Below, one piece after another: positions 26,121 through 34,895 of a stretch of 64,000 bases of DNA; within the stretch, counting starts at the first letter, position 1, and every line of letters begins with the position of its first letter. The notes beneath the pieces are model-generated. The model was not told where the DNA came from, made no database searches, and saw only the letters and a program-made list of their open reading frames with translations. Origin of the DNA: Pseudodesulfovibrio sp. JC047 (GTDB lineage Bacteria; Desulfobacterota; Desulfovibrionia; Desulfovibrionales; Desulfovibrionaceae); assembly GCF_010468615.1 (NCBI RefSeq), contig NZ_WUEH01000002.1, forward strand, positions 164,364 to 228,363, read 5' to 3'. Position numbers and translations under genes: made by a program.

Positions 26121-26957
26121 ATGGAACTGACTTTTCTCGTTGATAATAATTCGTTTATCGGTACCCAATTTCTGGCGGAACCCGCCCTGTCCATCTACAT
26201 TCGTGAAGGTGGCAAGAACATTCTTTTTGATGCTGGATATTCCAATGCGTTCATGGTGAATGCCCTGCACAAGGGGATCGATCTGCTTCATTTGGACTGG
26301 TTGGCCTTGTCGCATGGGCATCTCGACCACACCTGGGGTTTGGATCATTTGATCCGTCATTACTATGAAGCCGCTGTGAACAAATTGGATCACACCCGTC
26401 CACAACTTGTCGCACACCCGCAGGCCTTTATTTCCAAACGCCAAAAAAACTTGCCGGAAATCGGTATGTTATTGGCCGAAGAAAAACTCTCTCACCAATT
26501 CGAATTGGTGCTGACCGACAAGCCGCTCTGGTTGACCGACAAGCTCGTTACCCTCGGCGAAATCGAGCGGGTTATGGATTTCGAACCACCGACCCCGTTA
26601 GGCGAACGTTTGGAACACGACGGGCCAGTGCCCGACGATATGCCCGACGACACCGCCCTCGCCTGTGTTACCGATTCCGGGTTGGTCGTTATTTCCGGTT
26701 GTTCTCATGTCGGTATCTGCAATATTGTCGAGCAGGCAAAACGAGTCACTGGTGTGGACAAAGTCCGGTCCATTTTGGGTGGTTTTCACCTGCAAAATGC
26801 CCAGCCCGAACGACTCGATCCAACCGTCGAATATCTGGCCAGCCTCGATCTCGACGATCTCTACGCTTGTCATTGTACCGATCTTGCGGCCAAAATCGCC
26901 ATGGCGCAAAAATGCCCGCTCAGAGAAGTCGGCTCCGGTTTGACGCTAAAATTTTAG
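26121..26957 (+). CDS. MBL-fold metallohydrolase
   Basis: 278 residues. The metallo-beta-lactamase motif SHGHLDH is at 64-70 (H65, H67, D69, H70), with SGCSHVGICN near 190 and GGFHL later giving other metal ligands. The layout resembles the 7,8-dihydropterin-methyl-aminobenzene-phosphate synthase-like branch. The start at 26121 is supported by GGAGG six bases upstream; an earlier ATG lacks this. The substrate is unknown. It is flanked at the 3' side by the right copy of the long inverted repeat. Confidence 0.82.
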   Translation: MELTFLVDNNSFIGTQFLAEPALSIYIREGGKNILFDAGYSNAFMVNALHKGIDLLHLDWLALSHGHLDHTWGLDHLIRHYYEAAVNKLDHTRPQLVAHPQAFISKRQKNLPEIGMLLAEEKLSHQFELVLTDKPLWLTDKLVTLGEIERVMDFEPPTPLGERLEHDGPVPDDMPDDTALACVTDSGLVVISGCSHVGICNIVEQAKRVTGVDKVRSILGGFHLQNAQPERLDPTVEYLASLDLDDLYACHCTDLAAKIAMAQKCPLREVGSGLTLKF

Positions 26958-26979
26958 CAGAGAGCCTACCAGCGGGGAG

Positions 26980-27391
26980 CCTACCGGCGGTCGTTTTCAG
27001 CGGGACCAGGACGCTGTCCTGGACCTGCCAGAGAACCCTTTGAAAAGGGTTCTCTGGACTCTCCTAAACTTTTTGGGTCGCTTCGCGAAGGCTGTCGGCA
27101 GCGTGAGTTCGTGTCATTTTGTGGGAAATGCAGATTCTGGAATGCCTTCGGCGACCAAAGACCCCTTTGAAAAGGGGTCTCTGGACTCTCCGAAACTTTT
27201 TATCGCTCGCTTCGCTCGATGCTGTCGGCAGCATGAGTTCGTCGGTTCTTGAAAAAAACATTGTTTAAAATTGCATTTTTTTTACAAAACTTTCTTCCCT
27301 CTTTTTTCTTTTCATTCTTCAATCCCACTTAATGGATGTCGTGGAACCTCGCCGAAGGCGCGATAAAAAGTTCTGGAAGGGAGTCCAGAGG
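26980..27391 (-). repeat. Right copy of long inverted repeat
   Basis: Reverse-complement match to 19838-20140. Shared blocks include the CCTACCGGCGGTCG end, the GGACCAGGACGCTGTCCTGG hairpin, the CCAGAGAACCC/GGGTTCTCTGG hairpin, and the AT-rich core with TGTTTAAAATTGCA. An extra block of about 130 bp with another hairpin (ACCCCTTTGAAAAGGGGT) is present only here. Confidence 0.85.
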
Positions 27392-27444
27392 CATTCCATG
27401 CCACCCCGGCGAGGCGCAGTCGGAAGCGATCCCCAAAAGGGTGA

Positions 27445-28086
27445 TTATTCCAGCGATTGAATAAACGAATCTGCTTCTGCGATGGATTTATCCATTTCCT
27501 TGATAAGGGCTTCAACGTCCGAGTTGATTGTCGAAAGTTCTCCTTCGAGGGCAGCAATGGCTTGGGCATTGAGATTATGCTTGAGATAAAGCACTTGATC
27601 CTTGAAGGCGGCTAAAACCGGATACATTTTCTTTTCGGCCTTGCGCATGGCCCGAATCAATTCGTTGTATCGATTTTTTGTGGCGGTCAATTTCTTTTGG
27701 CTGGCCACGCGAAGTTTGGAACTGGAATATTCGGTGATCTCTTCGGCCCATTCCTCGAAGAGCGCTTCGGCGACATCTTCGACCTTGTCTATGTGCTTCC
27801 GCACGTCTTCGGCCTTGTCTTCGCTGTCTTCATATTCGTCATCCAATTTCTCGTATATCTTTTCCAGCTCACCGCCGTCAAAAGCGACAGCCGACTTGAA
27901 CTGTTCCAGGGCAGAGGCAAATTGTTCCTTGGCCTCTTCTTGCGATTCACGCGCATCTTCGACCCGATCGGTCATGATTTCGCGTTTGTCATACCCGACG
28001 GATTCCATAGTGGAATAATACGCTTTTTGACAGCCTGAGAAAGAAAAGAGCAACAAAAGAGACAGAAAAATCGCACACCGCTTCAT
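27445..28086 (-). CDS. DUF2959-like lipoprotein
   Basis: 213 residues. A lipoprotein signal with lipobox FSFSGC ends at residue 19. The rest is charged and helical with long heptad-like stretches (about 45-200), so it is a coiled-coil protein anchored at the membrane. It resembles the DUF2959 family by size, the YYSTMESVGYDKREIM opening and the coiled-coil body. AAGGAG precedes the ATG at 28086. The function is not known. It ends next to the inverted repeat. Confidence 0.75.
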   Translation of the reverse strand: MKRCAIFLSLLLLFSFSGCQKAYYSTMESVGYDKREIMTDRVEDARESQEEAKEQFASALEQFKSAVAFDGGELEKIYEKLDDEYEDSEDKAEDVRKHIDKVEDVAEALFEEWAEEITEYSSSKLRVASQKKLTATKNRYNELIRAMRKAEKKMYPVLAAFKDQVLYLKHNLNAQAIAALEGELSTINSDVEALIKEMDKSIAEADSFIQSLE

Positions 28087-28156
28087 GGGAACTCCTTGCA
28101 AAAAATAGTCATGATTTTCATGGATGGGATACAACAAACACGACAGAGCGGCAACA

Positions 28157-29050
28157 TCAGGGCGTCTGGTCAAGAGCGGCCCGCGCTCCGGCGACAAGTG
28201 CGTCGGTGAATTCGAGAAGTCGCCTGGAGGCCAAATTCCAGCAATGCCAGTGCAGCCGTACCGTCAAAACCTGTTCAGGTAAAAGAACGATCAATTCATC
28301 GCGTTCGACGAATTCAGCGGCTTGCTGCTCTGGCAACAGCCCACAGACCTTGCCGGAAGCGATCATTGATCCGAATTTTTCCGAAGATGGCAGATAAAAG
28401 GCCTTGTACTGATCGGGCCGTTCGCCCAATGCCTGAAAGAGCAATTCGCCGTGCATGGCATCCTTGCGACTGAAAATGACAATGGGCGCTTTTCGCACGG
28501 CTTCAGGCTCGACACCCTGCGGAAACCATTTTTCCTTGTACGCCCGGGTGCAATACAATTGATAGGACATGTCCCCAAGATACTCCACCCGACATCCCTG
28601 CATGGGCGTGGATCGGTCACTGATACAGCCCAACACCTCGCCATCTCGTAATAAACGCAAGGTTTCAGCCTGATCATCCACACTGAGATCAAGCAGGACA
28701 GGCTCTGTGGCGAGATATGTTTCAAGGGCAGGAAGAAACCACGTCGCCAAAGAATCCGCGTTGATTCCTATGGGCAATGTCGTGAATCCGGCGGTCTCAT
28801 GTCCCATGCCGGTCCCGAGGTCCTCTTCCAACCGTTTGACTTGCCGATAATGTTTGAGCACCTCCCGACCGACCGACGTGGGACGTGGCGGCGAAGAACG
28901 CACCAACAACACACATCCCGACTGTTCTTCCAACAATTTGACCCGTTGGGAAACAGCCCCTTGTGTGAGGTGCAACGCCTGCGCCGCTTTTTCAAATCCC
29001 CCCAGACGTACGACCAGGGCAAAAGCTTCGACCAATTTGTAATCCAGCAT
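28157..29050 (-). CDS. argP: LysR-family regulator of the ArgP/IciA type
   Basis: 297 residues. HTH near 15-48 (FEKAAQALHLTQGAVSQRVKLLEEQ) and the ArgP-like effector domain (PIGINADSLATWFLPALE near 95). ArgP activates the arginine/lysine exporter gene argO, and here a LysE/ArgO exporter lies divergently 144 bp away, the classic arrangement. Start taken at ATG 29050; TTG at 29056 would add two residues. Confidence 0.85.
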   Translation of the reverse strand: MLDYKLVEAFALVVRLGGFEKAAQALHLTQGAVSQRVKLLEEQSGCVLLVRSSPPRPTSVGREVLKHYRQVKRLEEDLGTGMGHETAGFTTLPIGINADSLATWFLPALETYLATEPVLLDLSVDDQAETLRLLRDGEVLGCISDRSTPMQGCRVEYLGDMSYQLYCTRAYKEKWFPQGVEPEAVRKAPIVIFSRKDAMHGELLFQALGERPDQYKAFYLPSSEKFGSMIASGKVCGLLPEQQAAEFVERDELIVLLPEQVLTVRLHWHCWNLASRRLLEFTDALVAGARAALDQTP

Positions 29051-29194
29051 GTTCAATTATTAGCATTTTTAATGCTCGATGAAAACAATGAGTTTTACAT
29101 GAAGGTGTTTTATCCCGTACATCTTCGTGCAGACAGGAATCACCACTCCCATCCGAAGATGGAAAACGGGAGATGAAAAGAAAGGCATCCACAT

Positions 29195-29803
29195 ATGACA
29201 CCATTTGTTCAGGGACTTGGCATGGGCGGTGGACTGATTGTCGCCATTGGAGCGCAAAACGCGTTTGTCTTGACGCAGAGCGTGCGCAAAAATCATCACT
29301 TGGCCGTAGCCGCGTTGTGTACGCTGTGTGATGCCGTGCTGATTACGCTTGGCGTGACCGGTATCGGAACAATGGTGGCCTCCAACCCGACATTTGCCAC
29401 TGTCGCGGCCCTTGGGGGAGCGGCTTTTCTGATCTGGTATGGATGTCTCGCCCTGCGTTCCGCCTTTCAGGGAGGCTCGTTGCACGCACGGTCACAGGAA
29501 AAAACCGGGCTGCGAAAAACGCTCATGTTGACGCTGGCCGTGACCCTGCTCAACCCACACGCCTATCTGGATACCGTGGTCCTTTTGGGATCGGTCAGCG
29601 GCCAGTTCATTCCCCCGGATCGATATGTTTTCGGCATGGGGGCGGTCACGGCTTCACTGCTCTGGTTCTTTGCACTCAGCCTCGGCGGACAGGCCCTCGC
29701 CCCGCTTTTCAAACGTGAAAGGACATGGCGTATCCTCGACTCACTGGTCTGCCTGACCATGTGGGGCATCGCTGGCACACTGCTTCGCCACATCTTCGCT
29801 TGA
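29195..29803 (+). CDS. argO: LysE/ArgO-type amino-acid exporter
   Basis: 202 residues with about six hydrophobic helices. The N-terminal GGGLIVAIGAQNAFVLTQSV and the middle LTLAVTLLNPHAYLDTVVLLG are diagnostic of the LysE/ArgO branch. It exports basic amino acids from the cytoplasm. It is divergent from the ArgP-like regulator, which should control it. AAAGG lies about ten bases before the ATG. Confidence 0.9.
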   Translation: MTPFVQGLGMGGGLIVAIGAQNAFVLTQSVRKNHHLAVAALCTLCDAVLITLGVTGIGTMVASNPTFATVAALGGAAFLIWYGCLALRSAFQGGSLHARSQEKTGLRKTLMLTLAVTLLNPHAYLDTVVLLGSVSGQFIPPDRYVFGMGAVTASLLWFFALSLGGQALAPLFKRERTWRILDSLVCLTMWGIAGTLLRHIFA

Positions 29804-30092
29804 TAGCGTGCTATGCGTATACTATTCCAACTGCATAGCGGACTATTAAATCCTTTAACCATGGGAAATAGAGTATTTTATTAGATTTTGCCTTCTCCTT
29901 TTCCCTCAAAAAAGATTCCCTATTTTTTCGACACATTTTTCTCCGGGAAAAGGCATTTATTCAACGCATATCGTCCAAAAAAAACGCCATGCCTCGATAT
30001 GTGCCAGAGTCCAATCAAACGTTCAAACCACTTCTTTCGAAGGCTTCATTTTTTACGCACGCTATCGTATAGGGAGGCAGGAGCCTTTCATA

Positions 30093-30533
30093 ATGATACA
30101 CCAGACACGGCTTTTGTCCCCTGTGGTCGCCTTGCGCAACGAGCCGGAATCGCCGTCACATGCTTCGACGAATGAGCCGATGGTGAAGCGGCAGTCAGCC
30201 AGCGACCCTGTTGAAAAACGGACCCGGCTCATATGCAGACAATGCCGCACGCCTATCACGCGCCATGATCTGGGCATGACGATCAATGGCAGTCATCGCC
30301 ACGTCTTTTTCAATCCCACTGGAGATATTTTCGAGTTGAGCTGTTTTGCTTCGGCAAAAAACATACTGCCGACCGGTCCCCGAACCGAGGAATTCACCTG
30401 GTTCCCCGGCTTTGCATGGCAAGTGGTGGTCTGCGCCGGGTGCATGACGCAGCTCGGATGGCGTTTCATTGGCCCGGACAAGGGCTTTTTTGGCCTGATC
30501 ACCCGGCTCCTCATAGAGGATTCGTCACTCTGA
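30093..30533 (+). CDS. Bacterial cereblon-like CULT-domain protein
   Basis: 146 residues. A disordered N-terminus (about 1-42) is followed by a CULT domain (about 43-130). The zinc cysteines are C48, C51, C114 and C117. The aromatic cage is W103, W109, W123 and F125. Spacings W-W 6, W-W 14, W-F 2, and C at W+5, are the same as in human cereblon (W380, W386, W400, F402; C391). The domain binds cyclic imides such as thalidomide and uracil-like ligands and may recognise aged protein ends. No partner gene is obvious: argO lies upstream and a convergent thioesterase downstream. An AGGAG is 11 bases before the ATG; M30 is an alternative start. Confidence 0.85.
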   Translation: MIHQTRLLSPVVALRNEPESPSHASTNEPMVKRQSASDPVEKRTRLICRQCRTPITRHDLGMTINGSHRHVFFNPTGDIFELSCFASAKNILPTGPRTEEFTWFPGFAWQVVVCAGCMTQLGWRFIGPDKGFFGLITRLLIEDSSL

Positions 30534-30561
30534 TTTCAAAATGCCACGGGTGTGGCTCGAA

Positions 30562-31059
30562 TCATTTTTCAAGACAGATTTTTTCTCCAGCTTCCAGTTC
30601 CAGCTCCTTCTTGCGAAGTTCTCGCCGAAGTTCGGCTTCCTTGTACCGACGCTTGACGGTATCGTTTTCAAGCGTGAGCGGCGGGACCGGCGTGGGTTTG
30701 CCGTTTTCATCCAGCGCGACATAGGTGAGGTACGCGGAATTGGTGTGCCGCACTTCGCCGGTGGTGAGATCTTCGGCCTCGACTCGAACACCGATTTCCA
30801 TACTGGACCGGCCCACATAATTGAGACTGGCCTTGAAGGTCAGCAGTTCACCCATGTAGGCAGGCTGTTTGAAGGCCATCCGGTCGATGGAGACAGTGAC
30901 CGTGTTGGTCCGTGAATGTTTCTTGGCGACCACGCCGCCAGCGGTATCGATATGTTTGAGGATGACTCCACCGTGCAGATTGCCTGCGGGATTGGCGTCT
31001 TGCGGCAGGACCAGGTGTGTCATGACAACTTCGGATGCTGTGGCAGATTTGGATTCCAT
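30562..31059 (-). CDS. Acyl-CoA thioesterase, hotdog fold
   Basis: 165 residues. The cytosolic YciA/BACH-type motif NPAGNLHGGVILKHIDTAG (about 22-40) holds the catalytic asparagine and glutamate/aspartate region, and the hotdog core runs to about 125. The tail (KRRYKEAELRRELRKKELELE) is a charged helix. It hydrolyses acyl-CoA to acid and CoA. The second ATG (31059) is chosen because AAGGGA lies six bases before it. Confidence 0.85.
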   Translation of the reverse strand: MESKSATASEVVMTHLVLPQDANPAGNLHGGVILKHIDTAGGVVAKKHSRTNTVTVSIDRMAFKQPAYMGELLTFKASLNYVGRSSMEIGVRVEAEDLTTGEVRHTNSAYLTYVALDENGKPTPVPPLTLENDTVKRRYKEAELRRELRKKELELEAGEKICLEK

Positions 31060-31243
31060 CATCTTTCCCTTGAATTTTTTGCAGAGAGAACGCGGGTTTT
31101 CAAAACCATTGTGCCGAACGTTCCTGCACATGGTCCCCCGCCTGTTTTCATTGGGTCAGACAAAACGATGACAGAGCCGATGCGTCTGGTCAAGTCCGTG
31201 CGATCGGTTGCGATCAAAGACTGTTTGGGGCAGGATACAGACC

Positions 31244-31573
31244 ATGTCAAACTCGTCCGTTTTCAAAGGCATTGTCCGCAATATCTGCACCACCATCACC
31301 ATCGTCGGTCTCTGTCTGTTGGGGTTGATATGCCTTGATGCCTCCGAGGGCGTTTTGGCTGCACGATATTTTCCGAACAGCATCATCGTGGCCGAGCATC
31401 AGGTATACGCACTGTTGTTGGCTGTCCCTGTCCCACTCCATCTCATTTTCATCGGGTTGATTCTTCAGAAACGCTGGCTTTCCGAACCCTTGGCACGGTG
31501 TGCCGTTATCGGGATTATCGGGTCCGGTGTCTGGCTGGGAGTGGCTTTGGGCGTGAAATTTTTTGTTTTATAG
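31244..31573 (+). CDS. Small three-helix membrane protein
   Basis: 109 residues with three hydrophobic helices (about 12-32, 50-72, 85-107) and no motif I recognise. AGGA lies nine bases before the ATG at 31244. It is a lone gene, divergent from the thioesterase. The following hairpin belongs mainly to the convergent peptidase transcript. Confidence 0.55.
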   Translation: MSNSSVFKGIVRNICTTITIVGLCLLGLICLDASEGVLAARYFPNSIIVAEHQVYALLLAVPVPLHLIFIGLILQKRWLSEPLARCAVIGIIGSGVWLGVALGVKFFVL

Positions 31574-31585
31574 GTGGTTCTCATG

Positions 31586-31619
31586 AAAAGGCCCTGCCAT
31601 CCATCGGATGACAGGGCCT
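31586..31619 (-). terminator. Terminator of the peptidase operon
   Basis: AGGCCCTG and CAGGGCCT pair, extended by CATCC/GGATG. On the minus strand it is followed by TTTTC. Confidence 0.75.
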
Positions 31620-31639
31620 GTGTCGTGGACCAATAGGAA

Positions 31640-32710
31640 TTAGAGAACTCGGCATCCGTCTTCGGTAACGAGTATTTCATACTCCCACCGGATACCGCCC
31701 CAAGAGGCTTCGTACAGACCGGGTTCAACCGTGACGACCATGCCGGTGTCGAGCACACCCTGGGCACCACGAGAAAGACTCGGCGGTTCGTGTGTTTCCA
31801 GACCAACACCATGGCCAAGGCCGTGGGTAAACAGGGATTCAACGCCCGCTTTCTGGAAAACCGCGTATGACTCCTTGTAGGCTTCGACAAACGGCAAACC
31901 GGGACGAATGATGTCGATGGCCGCCTGCTGTGCTTCACGCACCAGATCCATGGTCTTCTTGAATCGATCACTGGGGGTGTCTCCCACCCAGAATGTGCGG
32001 GTCTGATCCGAATTGTAATCCAGATACCGGCACCCGGTGTCGATAAGCACCATGTCATTTTCACGAATCAGGGTCTCTCCGGGAATGCAATGCGGTTTGG
32101 CGGCATTCGGTCCCACGCCAACGATCGTTGAAAAGGCCAGTTCCTCGGCACCCTGTTCGCGGAAGAATTTTTCGACTTCCCAGGCAATCTCCTTTTCGGT
32201 CTTGCCGGGAATGAGCTGTCCTTCGATGTATTTGAAAAGTTCGTGATTCAAGCGCATGGCTTCTTCCATACGGCGAATTTCCTCGTCATCCTTGAACAAC
32301 CGAAGGCTCTCAACCACATTTTCCGTGACGATCAATGTGAGCATGGAATTGAGGCTGTCGAAATCGAAAAGATGCAAGGCCTTGGGCTCGAATCCCATGG
32401 TGGTAATGCCTTTCGCCTTGAGAAACGCGCACACTTCCGAATGTTTGCGAGCCGCATAAATGCAAATGGCATCTTCGTTCCAAACCTGTCGGGCCGCGTC
32501 CAAGTATCGGGGATCAGTAAAAAGAAAATCATCGCCATCTGCGGTAATCACGAGCCAGCCAGCGGATTCGTTGCACTGTGGGTCGTGGAGTTCGAAACCG
32601 GACAGATAATACCGGTTGGCGGCGTGCGAGACGAGCAGAGCCGGGAGGTTGCGGGCCTTGAGTTCTTCTTTCAACGCGAGGCGTCGTCTTTCATAAACTG
32701 CTGTATTCAT
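31640..32710 (-). CDS. M24-family aminopeptidase (Xaa-Pro dipeptidase-like)
   Basis: 356 residues. A creatinase-like N-terminal domain (1-125) precedes the pita-bread catalytic domain with the five metal ligands in DTGCRYLDYNSDQTRTF, GLGHGVGLETHEPP, VEPGLY and RWEYEILVTEDG. It cuts the N-terminal residue before proline, probably recycling peptides. The start overlaps the stop of the FAD protein gene by 4 bp, so the two are co-translated. A terminator follows. Confidence 0.9.
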   Translation of the reverse strand: MNTAVYERRRLALKEELKARNLPALLVSHAANRYYLSGFELHDPQCNESAGWLVITADGDDFLFTDPRYLDAARQVWNEDAICIYAARKHSEVCAFLKAKGITTMGFEPKALHLFDFDSLNSMLTLIVTENVVESLRLFKDDEEIRRMEEAMRLNHELFKYIEGQLIPGKTEKEIAWEVEKFFREQGAEELAFSTIVGVGPNAAKPHCIPGETLIRENDMVLIDTGCRYLDYNSDQTRTFWVGDTPSDRFKKTMDLVREAQQAAIDIIRPGLPFVEAYKESYAVFQKAGVESLFTHGLGHGVGLETHEPPSLSRGAQGVLDTGMVVTVEPGLYEASWGGIRWEYEILVTEDGCRVL

Positions 32711-34077
32711 GATGTCTCATCCAATGTGTAGATCTTTTCAGGTGTACCGAGGACCATACGTTCTGCCCATTCCACACCCTGCATAACCGAGTGGTCCATG
32801 TTGGCGACTTCATATTTCCAGCCACCAAAACGGCCTCTGGAATAGATTTCCATGGATTCCAATATCGGTTGGAGTATGCCAAGAGCCTTGTCGCGCTCCA
32901 GGCAGGGCACGGGGTAGCCATAGTCTACGGCGATTTCCCATGTGGTCAGGATGTCGTCCTTCCTGGCCGCGTCCATCATGGATGTGTTTATCAGACCCTC
33001 TATCGTGAGGTCCATCAGTTCATGCAGGTTTTCCGGCTTGTATTTGGAAAAGGAGGTCTCACACATGAACCCGAGCTGCTGACCGGGCCGAGGGACATTG
33101 TAAGGCGAATAGGTATGAAAATTCGTTACCCTGTAGAAAGGCGCGTTCGAATCCGGAAAATACATCCAACACCGAGAATTCTTTTCGGCATCGGCTGCAA
33201 TATCCAGCCCGACCCCGGCCACATATACCGAATTGTGGGTCAAGGACTCGGCCGCATCAACCATGGCTGACGACGATTCCGCGAGCCATTGGCTGGCCAA
33301 CAGATCCAGCGGCGCGGTGTTGAGCAGGACTTCATATGAAATCTCAAGACCGGCGGAGGTCGTGACCTTCTTGTTTTTCGGATCAATCGCCACCACGGAC
33401 TGGCCGTATTGGATACGGGCGTTTAGCGGCTCGGCCAGGCGGCGAAAGATCGTTCCCGTGCCGCCCTTGAGCGGGAATTTGAAGGTGTTGTTCGGTCCCC
33501 AGGCCACGTCATCCTGTTCAAGAATGATGCTTTTGAGCACCTTTTTCAAATCCACCACAGACACCCGTTCTCCGATCCATCGAAAATCCATCCGTTCCGA
33601 CGGAGTGGCCCAGACCTTGAAATTATATGGGGCCATGAAATGCCGGGCTATGCCCTTCCCGAAAATCGAGTCGATCCACTGGGCAAAATTTTGTGGCGAG
33701 GCGGTTTTTCTGATGCCGGGCAGCAGTCCCTTGACACATTCCCATTGTGCCTCTTTGGAAAGATAGCGGATATTGTTCTGGAAAGGATATGGCACCCAAC
33801 GATTCTGTGAGCGGACCCAGGATTCACGTTCATGCTCCAGCCGTTCGTTGCCGAGCACCGAATCCACGAGTGTGTCAAAATACTCATAATGAGAAAAAAG
33901 AACATGACCGCCGATGTCCCAGGTAAACCCTGAATCATCCGTAAAACTGGCTGACAGACCACCAGGATGGTCATTGCGTTCCAGTATCAAGAAATCATCT
34001 GTCCCCAATTCCGAAAGTCGATGTGCCGCCCCCAGTCCGGTGGGACCAGCGCCAATAATAAGGTAATGCGTTTTCAC
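32707..34077 (-). CDS. FAD-dependent oxidoreductase (protoporphyrinogen-oxidase/UDP-galactopyranose-mutase-like)
   Basis: 456 residues. The N-terminal FAD-binding motif IGAGPTGLGAAHRL and ERNDHPGGLSASF are intact, and PLKGGTGTIFRRLAEPL and the C-terminal GRFGGWKYEVANMDHSVMQG fit an amine-oxidase-like flavoprotein. The start is GTG at 34077 because AAGGA lies seven bases before it and the frame runs directly into the FAD motif; the longer upstream frame is not coding. The substrate is unknown. Followed by the M24 peptidase in a translational overlap. Confidence 0.8.
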   Translation of the reverse strand: MKTHYLIIGAGPTGLGAAHRLSELGTDDFLILERNDHPGGLSASFTDDSGFTWDIGGHVLFSHYEYFDTLVDSVLGNERLEHERESWVRSQNRWVPYPFQNNIRYLSKEAQWECVKGLLPGIRKTASPQNFAQWIDSIFGKGIARHFMAPYNFKVWATPSERMDFRWIGERVSVVDLKKVLKSIILEQDDVAWGPNNTFKFPLKGGTGTIFRRLAEPLNARIQYGQSVVAIDPKNKKVTTSAGLEISYEVLLNTAPLDLLASQWLAESSSAMVDAAESLTHNSVYVAGVGLDIAADAEKNSRCWMYFPDSNAPFYRVTNFHTYSPYNVPRPGQQLGFMCETSFSKYKPENLHELMDLTIEGLINTSMMDAARKDDILTTWEIAVDYGYPVPCLERDKALGILQPILESMEIYSRGRFGGWKYEVANMDHSVMQGVEWAERMVLGTPEKIYTLDETS

Positions 34078-34230
34078 AGTGTGTCCTTGTGAGCGTTTGT
34101 GCGAAATATAGTCCCAATGCCCCCTTTCTATCAAGTGTGATGCAGAGAAGAGGTCGCCGGAAATAATGCGCCGAATGATTATATGTGTCCACCTCTTGCC
34201 ATTCCCTATGGCGGGGCTTATTTTATTCGT

Positions 34231-34491
34231 ATGACAAGAAAATTTGATCCGGAAATGATATATGTGGAGTGTCATCGATGCGGACAGCCGGTGCTCTGGC
34301 AGGCTGGCATGACGACACACTTGTTGAACCTGGCGGGAATCGATGTCTCGACCCTGGATGAACGGTGTGTGATTCTGTCCGAAGGCTGTCCAGCCTGTAT
34401 GCCAGGCGAGACCTCGTTCACGACACAGGTCATTCGGCTGAATCGCGAAAAAGACGAAAAAGAAAAGCCAACTCAGGCAGCAGTGAACTAG
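34231..34491 (+). CDS. Small cysteine-containing (zinc-ribbon-like) protein
   Basis: 86 residues from MTRKFDPEMIYVECHRCGQ. ECHRC near 13 and CPAC near 52 could bind one zinc. A lysine- and glutamate-rich tail ends the protein. There is no good ribosome site at ATG 34231; ATG 34258 is an alternative start. The terminator after the stop supports a real transcript. No family is recognised. Confidence 0.5.
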   Translation: MTRKFDPEMIYVECHRCGQPVLWQAGMTTHLLNLAGIDVSTLDERCVILSEGCPACMPGETSFTTQVIRLNREKDEKEKPTQAAVN

Positions 34492-34518
34492 CCGAAATTT
34501 TTACGTATCTCACCATGA

Positions 34519-34559
34519 GAACCGTGTTCCGACACTCGTGTTGGAGCACGGTTTTTTTT
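34519..34559 (+). terminator. Terminator after the zinc-ribbon-like gene
   Basis: AACCGTG pairs with CACGGTT around an inner GACAC/GTGT hairpin, followed by TTTTTT. Confidence 0.8.
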
Positions 34560-34587
34560 GAAATTGACGACAACGCACTCTTCAAAG

Positions 34588-34612
34588 ACACCGTCGTTTT
34601 TCCCGACGGTGT
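34588..34612. other. Isolated hairpin
   Basis: ACACCGTCG pairs perfectly with CGACGGTGT over a TTTTTCC loop. It has no U-tract. Its role is unknown; it could be a phage or repeat remnant. Confidence 0.45.
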
Positions 34613-34895
34613 GATCCCCTGCATTTTGATATGCCATTGCATGACATTGGTTGACATTCCCCCTTTTTCAACACCCATTTTCGGCAATTCATTCATTCCT
34701 AACTATCTGTATATATTAAATTAACTTTCTTTCTTTTTTTTGAAAGAGAAGATGTGTCGAACGTACAGCCCGTCAAGCTGTTTTTTTATACCTCTCAGCT
34801 CCTGTGAGTACCCGATCACGCTCCGGCGTGAAAACCGGGGCTATGCTCTGTCGCATGTCCGGGGAATGCCCCGATAACAAAGGAGCCAACGAGTC

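Larger units (their letters stand above)
34492..34895. other. Intergenic region and leader before the phage tail island
   Basis: 404 bp. After the terminator at 34519-34559 there is a 9-bp-stem hairpin (34588-34612), a short ACAGC/GCTGT hairpin with a run of T (about 34766-34787), and just before the tail gene CACGC-TCCG-GCGTG and CGGGG-AATG-CCCCG hairpins. No ORF with a ribosome site. Confidence 0.55.
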
